Shown here: positions 44,601 to 56,594 of the stretch, piece by piece
How positions within the stretch are numbered: the first letter of the stretch is position 1
Layout: each line of letters opens with the position of its first letter
Source: Plantago major
Taxonomy: Eukaryota; Streptophyta; Magnoliopsida; Lamiales; Plantaginaceae
NCBI GenBank assembly: GCA_026545765.1
Contig: CM048839.1
Location: forward strand, 53,490,677 to 53,554,676
Reading direction: 5' to 3'
Length of the DNA stretch: 64,000 nucleotides
Translations under genes and position numbers: made by a program
Notes under the pieces: generated by a model
Database searches by the model: none
What the model was told of the DNA's origin: nothing
What the model saw: the letters and a program-made list of their open reading frames with translations, nothing else

Positions 44601-47191
44601 CTCAGCATCCTCTCTTTCTTTTTGAACCTGAGAATCATAACACTTAGGAAATTTTATCAAGAAAAATTCTATTTACAAAATCAGATATCTGAGAGGTCAA
44701 TTACCTCCACTATTGGAGGCTCAGATACTTGTTGCTCAGAGACTTGTGCAGTCTTTGGAAATTTTTCTTGTGATGAAGGCTTTGATGCCTCATCAATTTC
44801 CATTTGTTGTGGGGATTGAGCGGCACCCCTCAACTTCTACTTCTTTTTAAACCTGTTAAGTAGAAAGTGTTAGTTTGAGAAAAATGATCAGAGATTTGTC
44901 TTTGAAGATTATAGGTATCTGAAATATATATATACCTTCTCAATAGAAGGCTCAGATACTTGTTCCTCAGAGACTTTGTGAATCTCTGGTTGATTCTCTG
45001 ATGAGTTGGGCTTCTCAGCCTTATCATTTTCCTTCTCAGTTAGAGCCTATAGAAACATCCACTTGATTAGTTAAGTGAATTAACAAATATCTGAAAAGTA
45101 ATGTCTAAGGGAATTCTCTATCACCTGTAGCACAGGCTCAGATTCCTTAAGAGGTGAGGTAGTAGCCTCCTTCTCAGTCTCTGAGGCAAGCTTTTCAGCT
45201 TCCTCTTGTTCTTTTGTTTCTAATTCAGCCTGTAACAAAGAAATTTTTATAAGTAAGAAGATTGATGAACATAAAATTTCACAAGTAGAGAGTTAAACCA
45301 TTCAGCTACCTGAGCATTGTCAGGCTGATTGGTCTCTGGAACTTGTGACCCTTCTATGCTTTGGTTTTGCTGTTCCATTATGGCTTCTTTGTTTGATGTT
45401 TCTGGTACTTCAGACGTTTCCTGAGTGACTGACTCAGTTGCCTCCCTTGTTTGATCATTCTGAGCAAGTGTCTCAGTTTGATCCCTCTCTAGGAGTTGGG
45501 GAACCTGCTTGTTTGCAGGATTTTCTTCAGCATGTTGCATAGCTGATATGTCGAAATGGAGTTCATTTACCATTTCATCAACCACTTGTGGCTGTTTTGG
45601 TTGTGGTTGTTGTGGTTGTCTGGAAGCAGAAGTTTGAGCAGTTGTGAGCTCTTCCAGATTTTTAAGTGTGGTGTTGACATCAGCGTCTACCAACACTAGG
45701 TCACCACTCATCAGGGCTTCTTGAAGTTGTTTATACGTGACTTTCCCTGATGGTGTGTTGGCACCAACAACCTTTGCTATAGGTGATTTCTCAGCAACCT
45801 TTGAGCTGGTTGCTTTCTCAGCAACCTTGGACCTTTTGTTCTTCCCCTTTGCCTTGGTTACTTTTTCAGTAACCTTGGGGTCTGGGATCTTCTCCTCGTC
45901 CGATTCGTCATCGAAATCTGGAACAGAGTTATCAACAATCCCTGCTGCTTCTGCAGAAAGAGTTTGAAGTTTTTCAGCATTTATGAGTTCATCAGCAAGG
46001 CTTTCGGCAATAGTCTTAACATTTCTGAAAGCACTTTCTCTTGCTGAGTCTCCTTGATCAGTAGCTGATGCCTCTTTTGCAGCATTGATGAGTTCATCTT
46101 CATTGATGAGTTCATCTGCAACGACGTCAGGTATCTGGGAATCGACAACCTCAATGGGTGTGCCTTCTGATTTGCCAGCAGACTTATTCCGTGAAGTTCT
46201 GGGCTTCTTGGTCGCAACTTTTCCCTCAGATATCTCTTCAGTCTTTCGCTTTTTGGAACCTTTCTGAGATCCAGTGACCTTTTTCATCATGTTTGTATAC
46301 TCATATTTGTAGAGTAGGTTACTGTTGGCAATATCTGCCGTCTCTCTGAGCTCAATACCAAGACATTCCAGTAAGTAGAAAATTTTCAGTCCATAGCTTA
46401 CTGTGGCTTTTGGCTTAGCAAGGCCCTTAACGATTTTAGGCTCAAAGCCTTGTATCTTCTTCACAAATTTCATGAAGGCGTACTTCCCCCCAATTAAAAG
46501 GGTTTTCCAGCCTTTTGTCTTGTTGACTCAACAAGAACAACATCATCCAGTGTTCTTGGCTTATCTGGTCAGCACCTCCTTATAGATCATCGAAGCCTCT
46601 GTGAAGGTTACATGCCAACACATCCCAGTGGACCAAAAGATGTCTGGTCCTTATGTCAGCAAGCTTAAAGTCGATGGGTGTGTCTGGTTTGTCAAGATCA
46701 CACATTCATCAGATAGTTGCTTCACACCTTCAAGGAGATCTTCATCCTTGGTGTCAATTTCAAAATCCTTTTCAAGATTTTGAAGTTCAAACACTCCTGA
46801 GAAGTCGTCATTCAACAGGATTTCTTGTCCTTGGACTTTGGTCTTGATAGACACTATCTCAGTGCCTTCAGAGATCTTGGAAATAATTGTGGAGTTGTTG
46901 TAAAACTCCAGAACATCCAGTGAAGAAACTCCACTGGGAAGAGCAGATAGAAAGCCCTTGATTTTTGCCTTTTCAAGCATATCAAGTACCAACTTCCTGT
47001 CAGTCTAGTTTTCTATTGCAGCTACCAGGTATTCCTCAATCATGCACCACCCCAAATCATCCTGTGATTTGAAGTCCAATGATCAGGGTCGAATTCTCCG
47101 ATCAACCGATTGTTTGTTATAACTAGCACTGGTGCTTGCTTTCGCCAGCATCGTAGTAGTCAGATTTCGAAGAAGCACGTTTGGGAGCCAT
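41651..47191 (-). pseudogene. 3' (env-position) gene of element C with five candidate introns
   Basis: Start MAP at 47191, stop at 41651-41653. Exon 1 is 45310-47191; introns are 45230-45309, 45047-45124, 44853-44935, 44628-44704 and 44430-44507; exons 2-5 are 105, 111, 148 and 120 nt; exon 6 is 41651-44429. A 408-codon open stretch (45247-46473) covers KFVKKIQGFEP, the basic KKPRTSRNKSAGK patch and the Gln-rich tail. Exon 6 includes an acidic SDDEEDK region, a coiled coil near 42950-43150, a basic TRAMAKRPPRSTKAPRRRQ segment and a C-terminal globular part (NGYWILELKHLLVNSRFPEP, EPYESFYLTEDQYKGD). Frame breaks occur around 42075, 43690, 44100 and 46640. No signal peptide or membrane span was seen. 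The whole gene would encode about 1,700 residues. Confidence 0.8.
44430..45309 (-). other. Mini-exon array of the 3' gene in C
   Basis: Exons 45125-45229, 44936-45046, 44705-44852 and 44508-44627, separated by GT-AG introns of 77-83 bp at the same places as in B and H. Exon 4 has lost five bases and its first codons are damaged (GTT TAA in place of GTT CAA), but splice sites are kept. Confidence 0.72.
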
Positions 47192-47970
47192 CTCTTTAAA
47201 TAGTGAATTTTTTTTTTTTTTTGAAAAACGAGAAAGAGATTTGGGTGAGAGATTAGTAATTCTTTGCAGAAAGACTAACAGAGATTTGCAGAGGTTGAAG
47301 AAGAGTTTTTGCTATTCTTGTGCAAGTCTGTATGTTGGATTAGGCGAAAGTAATTTATTTTGTCAAAATCCCATATATATAGCAATGTAACCTCCACAGA
47401 CATATACATACAAATTAATTTTGTGTGTAAGCATCTGTGAATTGCAGGCAGGCGTGAGTAAAAGCTTGTTCGGCATTAAATGCATGCCCTGTCGAAATTT
47501 TAACAGTCCACTATTTACCGAGAGTTAATCTCTGCCGTAAAGATCAATCGCTCAATTCATGAAGGGTCACCATTGCTTCTTCAGCAATGATCACAATCAA
47601 CAAATGTAATTGTGCTCATCTAATGAATTTTGGCTATTAGCTTTTTGAATCACGTTTCTGTATGACCAAGAACACTGTTTGCATCTGAATTTATCTCACA
47701 CTTGGTATTTGTCCAAGTTTTACACAAAGATAGAAATAATACAAATTTCAAGAGAGTAGTTGACTGCAGACAGTTGTACTATTCTCTTTTGTGTTCCCTA
47801 ATCGAGTGATCCGGATATCCGAGTACCTCGTAAATCTTTGAATAGCCATTTTACCCTTTAGCCTTTAGTTTACGGATACCGTTCGATTCCTATTCTTTGG
47901 ATACCGTTCGTTCGGATACCTTTTCTGTCTTCTTTGATATCTTCTTCATATATCTCTTCTCTGAACTTTT
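47192..47970 (-). promoter_or_regulatory. pol-to-3'-gene spacer of C: candidate TATA and eroded hairpins
   Basis: ATATATATA at 47373-47381, 182 bases before the 3' gene ATG. The ACGGGTA-hairpin zone (47806-47930) is present but scrambled, with CG dinucleotides where B has intact stems (for example, TCCGAGTACC-TCGTAAATC in place of TCTGAGTACCCGTCTCAGA). Confidence 0.5.
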
Positions 47971-50900
47971 TCAGTTCTTTGGTAGCTCCATTAGTCCAAG
48001 ACTGTCTTAAGGCTAAGAATCTACTTTCTTGTAGTGGCTTAGTGAAGATATCTGCAAGTTGGTCTTCAGTGCCAATCTTGAGTATCTCTTTATTGCCTTT
48101 TTCAACATGGTCTCTGATGAAGTGGTGTCTAACATCAATGTGCTTTGTTCTTGCATGAAACTTAGGATTCTGAGTTATGGCAATAGCACTTGTGTTGTCA
48201 CAGAAAATGGGAGTTTTTTCTTCATTGAGTCCATAGGCTCTGAGTTGTTGTTGTATCCACAATATCTGTGAAGCACAACATCCAGCAGCAATATATTCAG
48301 CTTCTGTGGTAGATGTGGCAATTGAATTTTGTTTCTTGCTGAACCATGATATTAATCTAGCACCAAGAAATTGACAAGTTCCTGAGGTGCTTTTTCTATC
48401 AAGCAATGATCCAACATAGTCGGCATCTGAATAGCCAACCAAACTCAATCCACTATCTTTTGGATACCACAATCCAACTTCTACAGTACCTTTTACATAC
48501 CTTAATATCTTCATAGCAATGTTGTAGTGTGACTGCATTGGATTTGTCTGAAATCTAGCACACACTCCAACTGCATATTGAATATGAGGTCTCCTTGCAG
48601 TGATGTATAGTAGAGACTCAATCAATTTCATATACTTGTGTTCTTCAACACTTTTGTCAGATTCAGTATAGGTCATTTTGGTTCCAATGCTCATTGGTAT
48701 CTTAGCATTCTTTTCAGAAGGCTTTAGATTGAACTTATTGAACATATCCTTTGCATACTTTGTTTGACTAATGAATATTCCATCATTGAGTTGCTTGACT
48801 TGCAGCCCTAGGAAGTAATTCAATTCTCCCATCATGCTCATCTCAAATTTACATCTCATGAGTTCAGCAAAGTCTTCACAAAGTTGCTTGTCTTTAGATA
48901 CAAATATAATGTCATCAACATATACTTGAACTAAAAGTAGTTTCCCATCATGGTTCAATGTGAAGAGTGTTTTATCAACATCTCCTTTCTTGAAACCACT
49001 TTCTAGTAGGTATCTGGCCAATGTATCATACCATGCTCATGGAGCTTGTTTCAGACCATACAGAGCTTTGTGAAGCTTATAGACCATCCTACTTTCTGAG
49101 GGAACTTCAAAACCTGGTGGTTGCTCAACATAGACTTCCTCAGCCAGTTCACCATTTAGAAATGCACTCTTGACATCCATATGATAAACTGTAAAGTCAT
49201 TATGAGCTGCAAAGGCTAGAAAGAGTGTTATTGCATCCAATCTTGCAACTGGTGCATAAGATTCATCAAAATCTAGTCCTTCAGTCTGGGTGAATCCCTT
49301 GGCAACCAACCTAGCTTTATTTTTGGTTATTTCACTAGACTCATTCATTTTGTTTCTGAAAACCCACTTGGTTCCGATTACAGATATTCCGTCAGCAAAT
49401 GGAACTAGTTTCCAGACTTTGTTTCTCTCAAATTGATCCAACTCTTCTTGCATTGCAGAGATCCAATCTTCATCCTTTAATGATTCTTCTATTGTCTTTG
49501 GTTCAATTTTTGAGATGAAACATCCATAGAGACAACTTGCATTTTCAGCGATTAGTCTTCTAGTTCAAACTCCTTGGTCTATGGGACCAATCACATCCTT
49601 TGCAGGATGATTTCTTATCCATTTCATAATGGGTTTTGAACTAGTAGGATCAATATCATTTTGATTTGAATGTGAATCAATATGATCTTGATGAGATACT
49701 TGCAAGATTCCGAGATATCCGACATATGGAAAATGCCATGGATATCGACACTTTTCGGTTAGAGATATCTGGAACTTGCATTTCAGCAAACTCTCTTTCA
49801 GATACCTCTTCATGATGAAGGTTCTCAGTAACCTGTTCCATTTCTGGAATTCTCATAGGAAATTCTTCATCATGACTTAGAGTCATCTGGTTGTTACTAA
49901 GCATAGGTTGCTTTTCATCGTCAGACTCATCCTCTATTTGAATGATAGAATTGTTTCCTTCTGAGGATCCTTTTTCAGAATCTTTAATCATTAGTTCTTT
50001 GAACCTATCTGAGAGATCATCATTCAAGAGTACTTTCTTGTTTCCTTCATAGAATACTACATGAATAGATTCTTCGATCTTTTGTGTTCTTTTGTTGTAG
50101 ATTCTGTAGGCTTTGCTATTCAGAGAATAACCAAGAAATACTCCTTCATCTGCCTTTGGTTGAAATGTTCTCAAGTATTCTTTTCCATTGTTAAGAACAA
50201 AACATCTGCAACCAAACACCCTTAGATGTTTGATACTAGGTGGTCTACCAATGAAAAGCTCGTACAGAGTTTTGTCATGGTGTTTGTTAATCAAGCATCT
50301 ATTTTGAGTGTAGCATGCTGTGTTTACAGCTTCAACCCAATAGATTTCACTTATTTCAGTGTCAGCAAGCATTGTTCTTGCTGCTTCTTTCAGGGTCCTA
50401 TTCTTTCTTTCAGCAACACCATTTTGTTTTGGTGTCCTTACAGAAGATAGCTAATGTTGTATACCTTTGCAGGTACAAAACTCTTTGATGTACTGGTTCA
50501 CAAATTCAAGTACCATGGTGCATTCGATTAAAGATACCTTGTCATTTTTCATGACTTCGAGCTTATTCAGCAAGTTAGGTATCTCAACCCTTGCATCAGA
50601 TTTGTGTTTGAGAAAGACAACCCAAGTGAATCTTGAGTAATCATCAACAACAACCAGAGCATACTTCTTTCCTGCATAACTAGTTACTGAGGATTCAAAC
50701 AAATCCATATGTAACAATTGCAGTGGCCTTTCACTGGAATGTCTAGTCTTAGACTTGAAAGATGTTTTGGATTGTTTTCCCATTTGGCAAGCTGAGCATA
50801 CACCTTCTTTTCTATATGCCATTTTGGGTAAACCAACCACCAACTCTTTCTTGGCTAGCTTATTCAGAGTTTTGATATTCAAGTGACTCATTCTTTTATG

Positions 50901-51350
50901 CCATAGCCAATTTTCTTCAGTGTGGCCAGATTGACTCACCATGAGACATTCTTCGGTTGTAGCGGATGCCCAATCAGCAACATAAAGATTTCCTTTACGC
51001 CTTGCAACCAAGACTGTCTCCTTTGACTCATTGTCAATCACTTTACATAGTTTTGACTTGATTTTGACAGAGTACACTTTGTCTACTAGTTGACTCATGC
51101 TTAGGAGATTATATTTCAATCCCTTTACATGAAGTACTTCAGAGATTGTGAGGGCTCCGAATTTCAAAATGCCAAAACCTATGGTTGGATTTTAATCTCC
51201 TCCAGCAAACCTGATAATTGGTCCATCATTACATTTTTTGCAGTTAATCAGATTTGCTTTGTCTCCTGTCATGTGCTTCCCACATCCACTATCAAAATGC
51301 CACTTTGAGTTAGTCTTTAGAGTGTTCTGCACAAAATATGAAACAGGAGA
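47971..51350 (-). pseudogene. pol: pol of element C (PR-INT-RT-RNaseH), broken
   Basis: Protease DSGC at 51282-51293; integrase zinc region and core in 50451-51167 (WHKRMSHLN, SACQMGKQSKT, LHMDLFESS), whose RTDHGTEF segment is scrambled near 50510-50530; integrase C-terminal part and linker in 49677-50372; RT in 49037-49453 and 47870-49021 with YVDD at 48911-48922; RNase H GYSDADY, STTEAEYIAAG, LADIFTKPL. Breaks: a stop near 49036 (AGA to TGA in the APRAW motif) and frame changes near 50455, 49740 and 47990. The natural stop ELPKN-TGA would be at 47971. Confidence 0.93.
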
Positions 51351-53850
51351 TTAGGTTCTCATACCAACAATGGAACCATCTGGACTAAAGAATCTTCCAG
51401 TAGGAATCTATTTTGAATGAATTTCTTAGGAACATTCTTGTGTCTAACAGGAACATAAGGAGGAATCTTAGTTAAATGATTGGTATCAGTGTTGTTAAAA
51501 ACTATTTTCTTCCTAGGTGTGTTCCTAGGTGCTCCATTTGGTGCTTTCAGATACCTGTCAGATTTCTGAGTCTGCTTTCCAGCAAACTTAGCTTTCCTAG
51601 CCAGATTTCTTCTAGCCCTGGCATTCAGATTTTCAGTGGCTTGATTTATCTTCCACTTCTGATAATTGCTGTGAGCAATTCTAGCCTTTAACCATCGTTC
51701 TTGCTCTTGTTTGTATTCGTGAGCAAGTTGTTTCCCGATGGCTTTATAGCCAATACCATTCCGAGCACCTGATGCTGTCTGAGATCTCTCTTCAGCAGCT
51801 TTGCTAGTCTCTGGATGATCAATTTTCTTTCCAGAAAACGTGACATAAGAAAATTTGCCATCTCCTGCAATTTTTCATTTTTGAGAGACATAGCACTGTG
51901 GGTGATTGCACTTCTCAGTGTTATGTTTCTTTTCAGAGACATTTCCCACAGTTTTCTTTTGGACTTGTTTTTCCCACAAAGGCTTGGTCGAATCGCTTTT
52001 CTTTGTCGACAATCTTAGCTTTCAATCGATCTTGTAGATTGTTTGGGAATCACCTTGCTAAGCACTGACGAATGTTAGTCCTTTATTACTCTTATTCAGA
52101 GTGGTGGAACTATCTGTTTGTGTGTCCAGCCCAAGTCCTCTCTTTTCTGAAGGATCTCTTAAATAAGATTGTACTTCAGTAAGAGTGTCACTAGCTTTAG
52201 CATAAGATTGAAAAGATAGTTCTTTCTTTTTGAGTTCCTTATTATCATAAAGAAGACCTTCATATTTCTTTTGAAGATTAGTCATTGCTTCTTTATGTGA
52301 CTTTTCGGTCTCAGATATCTGAGCCTTGAGAAATGCATTTTCAGCATCCTTTTTCTCATATATCTTGATTAATTGAGAATTTTCCTTTGCAAGAGAATTC
52401 TTTTCTTCTTCGAATTTTTCGGCTCTAGCTCAGAACATTAGAAATTCTCTTTTGTAAAGATCAATTTCTTTTCTGATATTTTCTAGTTCTTTGATTCCTT
52501 CTTCATCACTTTCATAAGTATAACAGGAAGTATGTGTTACCTCATCAGCCATTAGACGAGGTTTAATATTGGAGATATCGGGGAAGATTTCTTCAACCAT
52601 TCCACACACTTCTTTCTTCTTTTGACCAAAGTCAATTACTTCATGAGAAACAACGCATATTTCTGGGGAAGGCAGTGTGGAATCATATGAATCCTCATCC
52701 TCAGAATCAGACTCAATATCTAGAGCATCCAGTTGAAGTTGAATCTATTTCCTTTCTTCAGTGAGCATAGCTCTTTGACTTCTTTTGAAGATTCTTCTAT
52801 CTTTCTTGTCACCTGTCTTAAGTTTGTTGAAGGCAGGACAATCCTTCTTGAAATGACCAGGTTTCTGACAATAGAAACAGATATCATTTCTGATTTCTGC
52901 TTCCTTAGTACTTGATGCTTTTTGAGCTGGCTTGTTCAGCGAGCTTTGCATATTTTTGTACTGGTGATAGTTTGAGCCTAGATGCTTTTTCAGCTTCTCT
53001 TCTCTCAATTTCTCGACTGACATATTTTTCCATTTGCTTTACAGCAAGAGCATCCTCAGTCATATCCTTGCCTTTCTTCTTTTCAGAAGTTCCTTGAGCA
53101 ACTAGAGCAGCACTCTGCAACTTCTCAGTTGTTTGTTCCCTTTGAGTTGTCTCATAGTCAACAGTGGCAAGGTGAGAGAAAAGTTCCACAGGAGTGATAT
53201 CTGGCATTCCTTGGTTAAAGTAGAAAAACTTTGTGTGTTCCCAGTTATGATTAAGACTTCTCACAATGGTTTTAATCTTTTCTGACTTGGTCTATCTATT
53301 ACTTTCACCAAGTGCAGCCATGTCACTCATAAGTGTTGTAAACCGGAAATCTAGTTCTTCAAGAGTCTTTGAGGGACCTTGTTTAAAGTTTTGGAATTTT
53401 AGCTTCAAAACTTCGAACTTATTTTCCTTTGTTTTTTCAGTGCCAACACAGATTTCTTCAATCAGTTGCCAGACCACTTTCGCCGTTTTTGCACCCCACA
53501 GTTTACACTATTTGTGCTCTGGAGTAGAACGTATGATGATATTACGAGCCTGTCCATCCAAATGATTTCTCTTGGCATCTTCCGATGTCCAGAGTTCTCT
53601 GGGCTTTGGTTCGTAAATGACTTGATCGGTGTCTCCACCGTCGACGATCGTCTGTGGAAGACCCATCACTTTGTTCTCTGTTTCTACCATTAGAAACCTC
53701 TATGACTTGCTTGAGTTGTTGAATGACTATTGGGCCATTCTTTATTACTTTGATCATTTCGTCACTGATGGCTTCTAGGTGGAGCATCATGTTGTTCTTC
53801 CATTTCTCATAATTCTCTGGCTTGAGAATTGGGGCGTCACTTAAAGACAT
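51351..53850 (-). pseudogene. gag: gag of element C, broken
   Basis: Start MSLSDAPILKPENYEKWK at 53850. A scrambled patch at about 53620-53660 shifts the frame (the copies in A and B read a smooth TDASTSGRP). Next come the capsid-like region (53292-53477, ETLEELDFRFTT after a KTLEELD variant), the zinc knuckle CFYCQKPGHFKKDC near 52830-52880, the coiled-coil linker and the basic region. It ends GMRT-TAA at 51351-51353, in frame with pol. Confidence 0.9.
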
Positions 53851-53954
53851 CCTGCAGCAAACACACTAAACAAACGAATCAAGTGTAGATGAAAAGCAGT
53901 TAGTGGGCACTTATCTGGGATCTAGGTTCAGTGCAAAAGGCTTGGGAACCTCCT

Positions 53955-53966
53955 GCTCTGATACCA
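53955..53966 (-). promoter_or_regulatory. Primer-binding site of C
   Basis: Reverse complement TGGTATCAGAGC, two bases from the 5' LTR. Confidence 0.9.
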
Positions 53967-53968
53967 CT

Positions 53969-55579
53969 TGTTGGTCCAGATAACGGCAAAGTAACAGACT
54001 AGAGGGGGGAGAATAGTATTTTAAAACTTTTGTCGATAAGCACAATTTCTCAGATATCTGTGAAGATATCTGATACTTAATTTCAGAGAGCGGAAGACTT
54101 TTCTAAGATAAGTGCACGTGTTCAGCAAGATAAGTGTAAGTACTTTGCAATATAACTAAAAACAAGTAATAAGCTGCAGAGAGTAAATAACATAAGTCTT
54201 TTTATAGTGGTATCTGAATGTGGCGTAATCTTTCAACTAATCCACTTCGGTCTTTCTCAGACCTAGAATCCACTAAGATAAATGAGGTAACCTTACAGAT
54301 ATCTTTTCTTGATTCCTAAATACACTAGGTTCCCAACCAAGTGTTCCCCCTGAGTTATTCCCCGGCTTTCACAGCCAAGTACTTCCTGTACTCAGAAACC
54401 TTTTTGAGATGTTCCTTAGTTTCCCAAACTAAGTACTTCCTATGCTCAATAACCTTGGAGTTATTCCTTAGTTTCCCAAACTAAGTACTTCCTGTACTCC
54501 ACGCCGTTTTAGGTTTGTTTGTCAGGTGAGCTTCTTAAATAACTTATTCAGTTATTCAGATAGCTCTATGAATCAAGTATACTTAATACACTTTTCAATG
54601 TATGGTATCTTGTTCTCTACTGACCCAAGTCTATTGTAAGTGTTCCAGAGAATGAATCTCATATATGAAATCTTAGTTCAACTCCTTCACAGATAACAAT
54701 GCTCGTTAAGGATCAGGACACTTAGAACTTTTGTGCTTCTTAGAATCAAGAGCTTTGGTCGCAACAGAAAGCTTGAAAGTAAGTAGTTTGCTTGAGAGAG
54801 CTTGTGTGAGTATTCAGTATAAGTTCAGTGATCTAAGGTGTTCAGTGTGTGTTCTCAAGTAGTCTAAGTGTTGATATTTATAGATGAATTTTGAGTGCCG
54901 TTTGAATAGTATCCGTTAGGCTTAAATCAAATTCAAACTATTGATATCTGAGTATAGTAATCAGAGCAGTTTGTCTTCTTCTTCGGTTACTGACTTTTGT
55001 TCAGACATTTCTGTCTGCGCATTTAATGCATTGTACTATACTTTGTCCTGTAGTGCCAACGGAACTATGCAACCTTTCTGAGGCTTTGCACGTTCTTTTC
55101 CAGAGACCATCATAGCTCCAGATACCACTTGTTTAAACAACTTGTTATAATATGTTTCTTTTTCAGAAGCATATCTTATGTCCAAGGTATCTGAGTGTAG
55201 ATATATGTGGGCACTTTCCTTGTCTCAGAAACCTTTTATTCTCAGATATCTTTTGCAACACGTGTGTTTCGAAACACTTGTTTCTTCAAGATATCTGGAC
55301 ATAGGTATCTGAAAAACCCTTGTCTTCAGCAATCTTGTGCAGTCTTCAAATCTTCAAATCCGTTGAACTTTTCCTGCTGGATGCCTTCTTCTTGGTCTTC
55401 TTCAGAAAATAAAAATTACATTTCGAGACCTAACATCCTATACAAGATTTGCTAGACTATCATACTTAGTGAGTTTCCTCTTTTTACAGTGTTCAAGTGA
55501 ACTAGGAGTACTAATCACCTTTCTGAGCTAAGATAAGTCATTAGGTTGCTGATCAAAATCTAAACAGATATTCCTAACA
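53969..55579 (-). repeat. 5' LTR of element C
   Basis: 1,611 bp with family ends. Hairpin array at 54322-54501; the poly-G run is shortened to about six (54004-54009). Confidence 0.96.
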
Positions 55580-56594
55580 GATGAAATCAGAGATTTTCAG
55601 CTGACAAGAGATAGAGAAAGAAGAGAGCACAAGTCTCCAAACATATATGGTTTTAGTAATATGGTGGGATTTGCTCTGACCATGTGTCAAGAGCTTGAGT
55701 ATCAGGAACCACAAGATCACACTGAAGCCAATACTTGTGCTCACAAACAACAATGGCTAGTAGAAATGCAGGAAGAAATCCTGTCACTAGAAAATAATGG
55801 GAGATGGATACTTGTTCCCAAACCACAGAATCAAAGAATTGTCAGCTGTAAATGGATTTACAAGAGGAAGATTGAAGTATTTGCAACTGAACAGATCCGA
55901 TATAAAGCTAGACTAGTAGATAGAGGATTCACTCAAAAAGGTGTGGATTATAATGACATTTTCTCTCCAGTGGTCAAACACACTTCTATCAGGTTACTAT
56001 TAGCTCTAGTTACTCAATTTGACATGGAACTACAATAGTTATATGTCAAAACAGCTTTTCTACATGGAGATCTTGAAGAAAAAATTTATATGTCTCAACC
56101 AGAAGGGTTTGTGCTACCTGAGAACAAGAACAAAGTGTGTTTACTCAAGAAATCACTCTATGGTCTAAAACAAAGCCCCAGGCAGTGGTATAAGAAATTC
56201 AGTGAGTATATGTCTGAAATTGGCTTTGAGAAATCTCAATTTGATAGCAGTGTATATATGAAGAAAGTTCAAGATCAGGTGAGCATTTATTTGCTCCTGT
56301 ATGTGGATGACATGTTACTTGCAAGCAGCAACAAGAAGGAACTTGTTCATGTGAAGAATCAACTTAGTGAGAGGTTTGAAATGAAGGATTTAGGTAATGC
56401 CAGAAGGATTTTGGGAATCGATATCTTCAGAGACAGGAGATGTTAAATCAAGGAGATTATCTGAGAAAAGTACTTCTCAGGTTTCATATGCATGAATCTA
56501 AAGCAAGTAGTATTCCTATTGCTCAGCATTTCAAATTATCTTCAGCACAAAGTCCTATAACTCAAAAGCAGGTGGAGCACATGACCAAAGTACC

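Larger units (their letters stand above)
39652..55579 (-). mobile_element. Complete Sirevirus-type copia retrotransposon C (15.9 kb)
   Basis: Both LTRs are present (39652-41259 and 53969-55579) and the 5-bp duplication GATGA is perfect (39647-39651 and 55580-55584). The internal region is 12.7 kb with PBS, gag, pol, spacer, intron-bearing 3' gene and PPT. At nearly 16 kb it is very large for a copia element. All genes have frame breaks. The LTR pair differs by several indels (for example, a part of the GATATCTG repeat near the poly-G run is missing from the 3' LTR), so it is not a very recent insertion. Confidence 0.96.
36611..56594 (+). mobile_element. Tork/Tnt1-like copia retrotransposon F, interrupted by element C
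   Basis: A second copia lineage, unlike A-E in sequence: 5' LTR region, a PBS-like TGGCGTCGTCTGTGGG, then a gag-pol frame. Element C inserted in the integrase-RT linker (39652-55579). F resumes at 55580 and is cut at 56594 by LTR X, before RNase H. The lineage call rests on the protease/integrase wording (ILDSGCSYHMCPN, VPDLRRNLISLG) and is moderate. No 3' LTR is in the window. Confidence 0.85.
37211..56594 (+). pseudogene. gag-pol: gag-pol pseudogene of element F, split by C
   Basis: The ATG at 37211 gives SSTRFDIDKFNGSNDFSLWK, a copia Gag start, with frame breaks and stops to about 37870. The open frame 37874-39685 begins in Gag: the zinc knuckle reads CYHCHRPGHIKKNY, its last Cys replaced. 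It continues through protease DSGC, the integrase HHCC (LWHNRMAH...CEHCIMG) and the core. The second catalytic Asp is Asn (RTNNGLEF rather than RTDNGLEF), while the Glu (GLAEKMNRT) remains. After element C, 55661-56446 gives RT ([10 protein letters not shown], a stop at 56036-56038, YGLKQSPRQWY, LLYVDDMLLAS near 56298). A stop at about 56444 precedes the remaining readable part, which ends at 56594. Dead copy. Confidence 0.88.
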
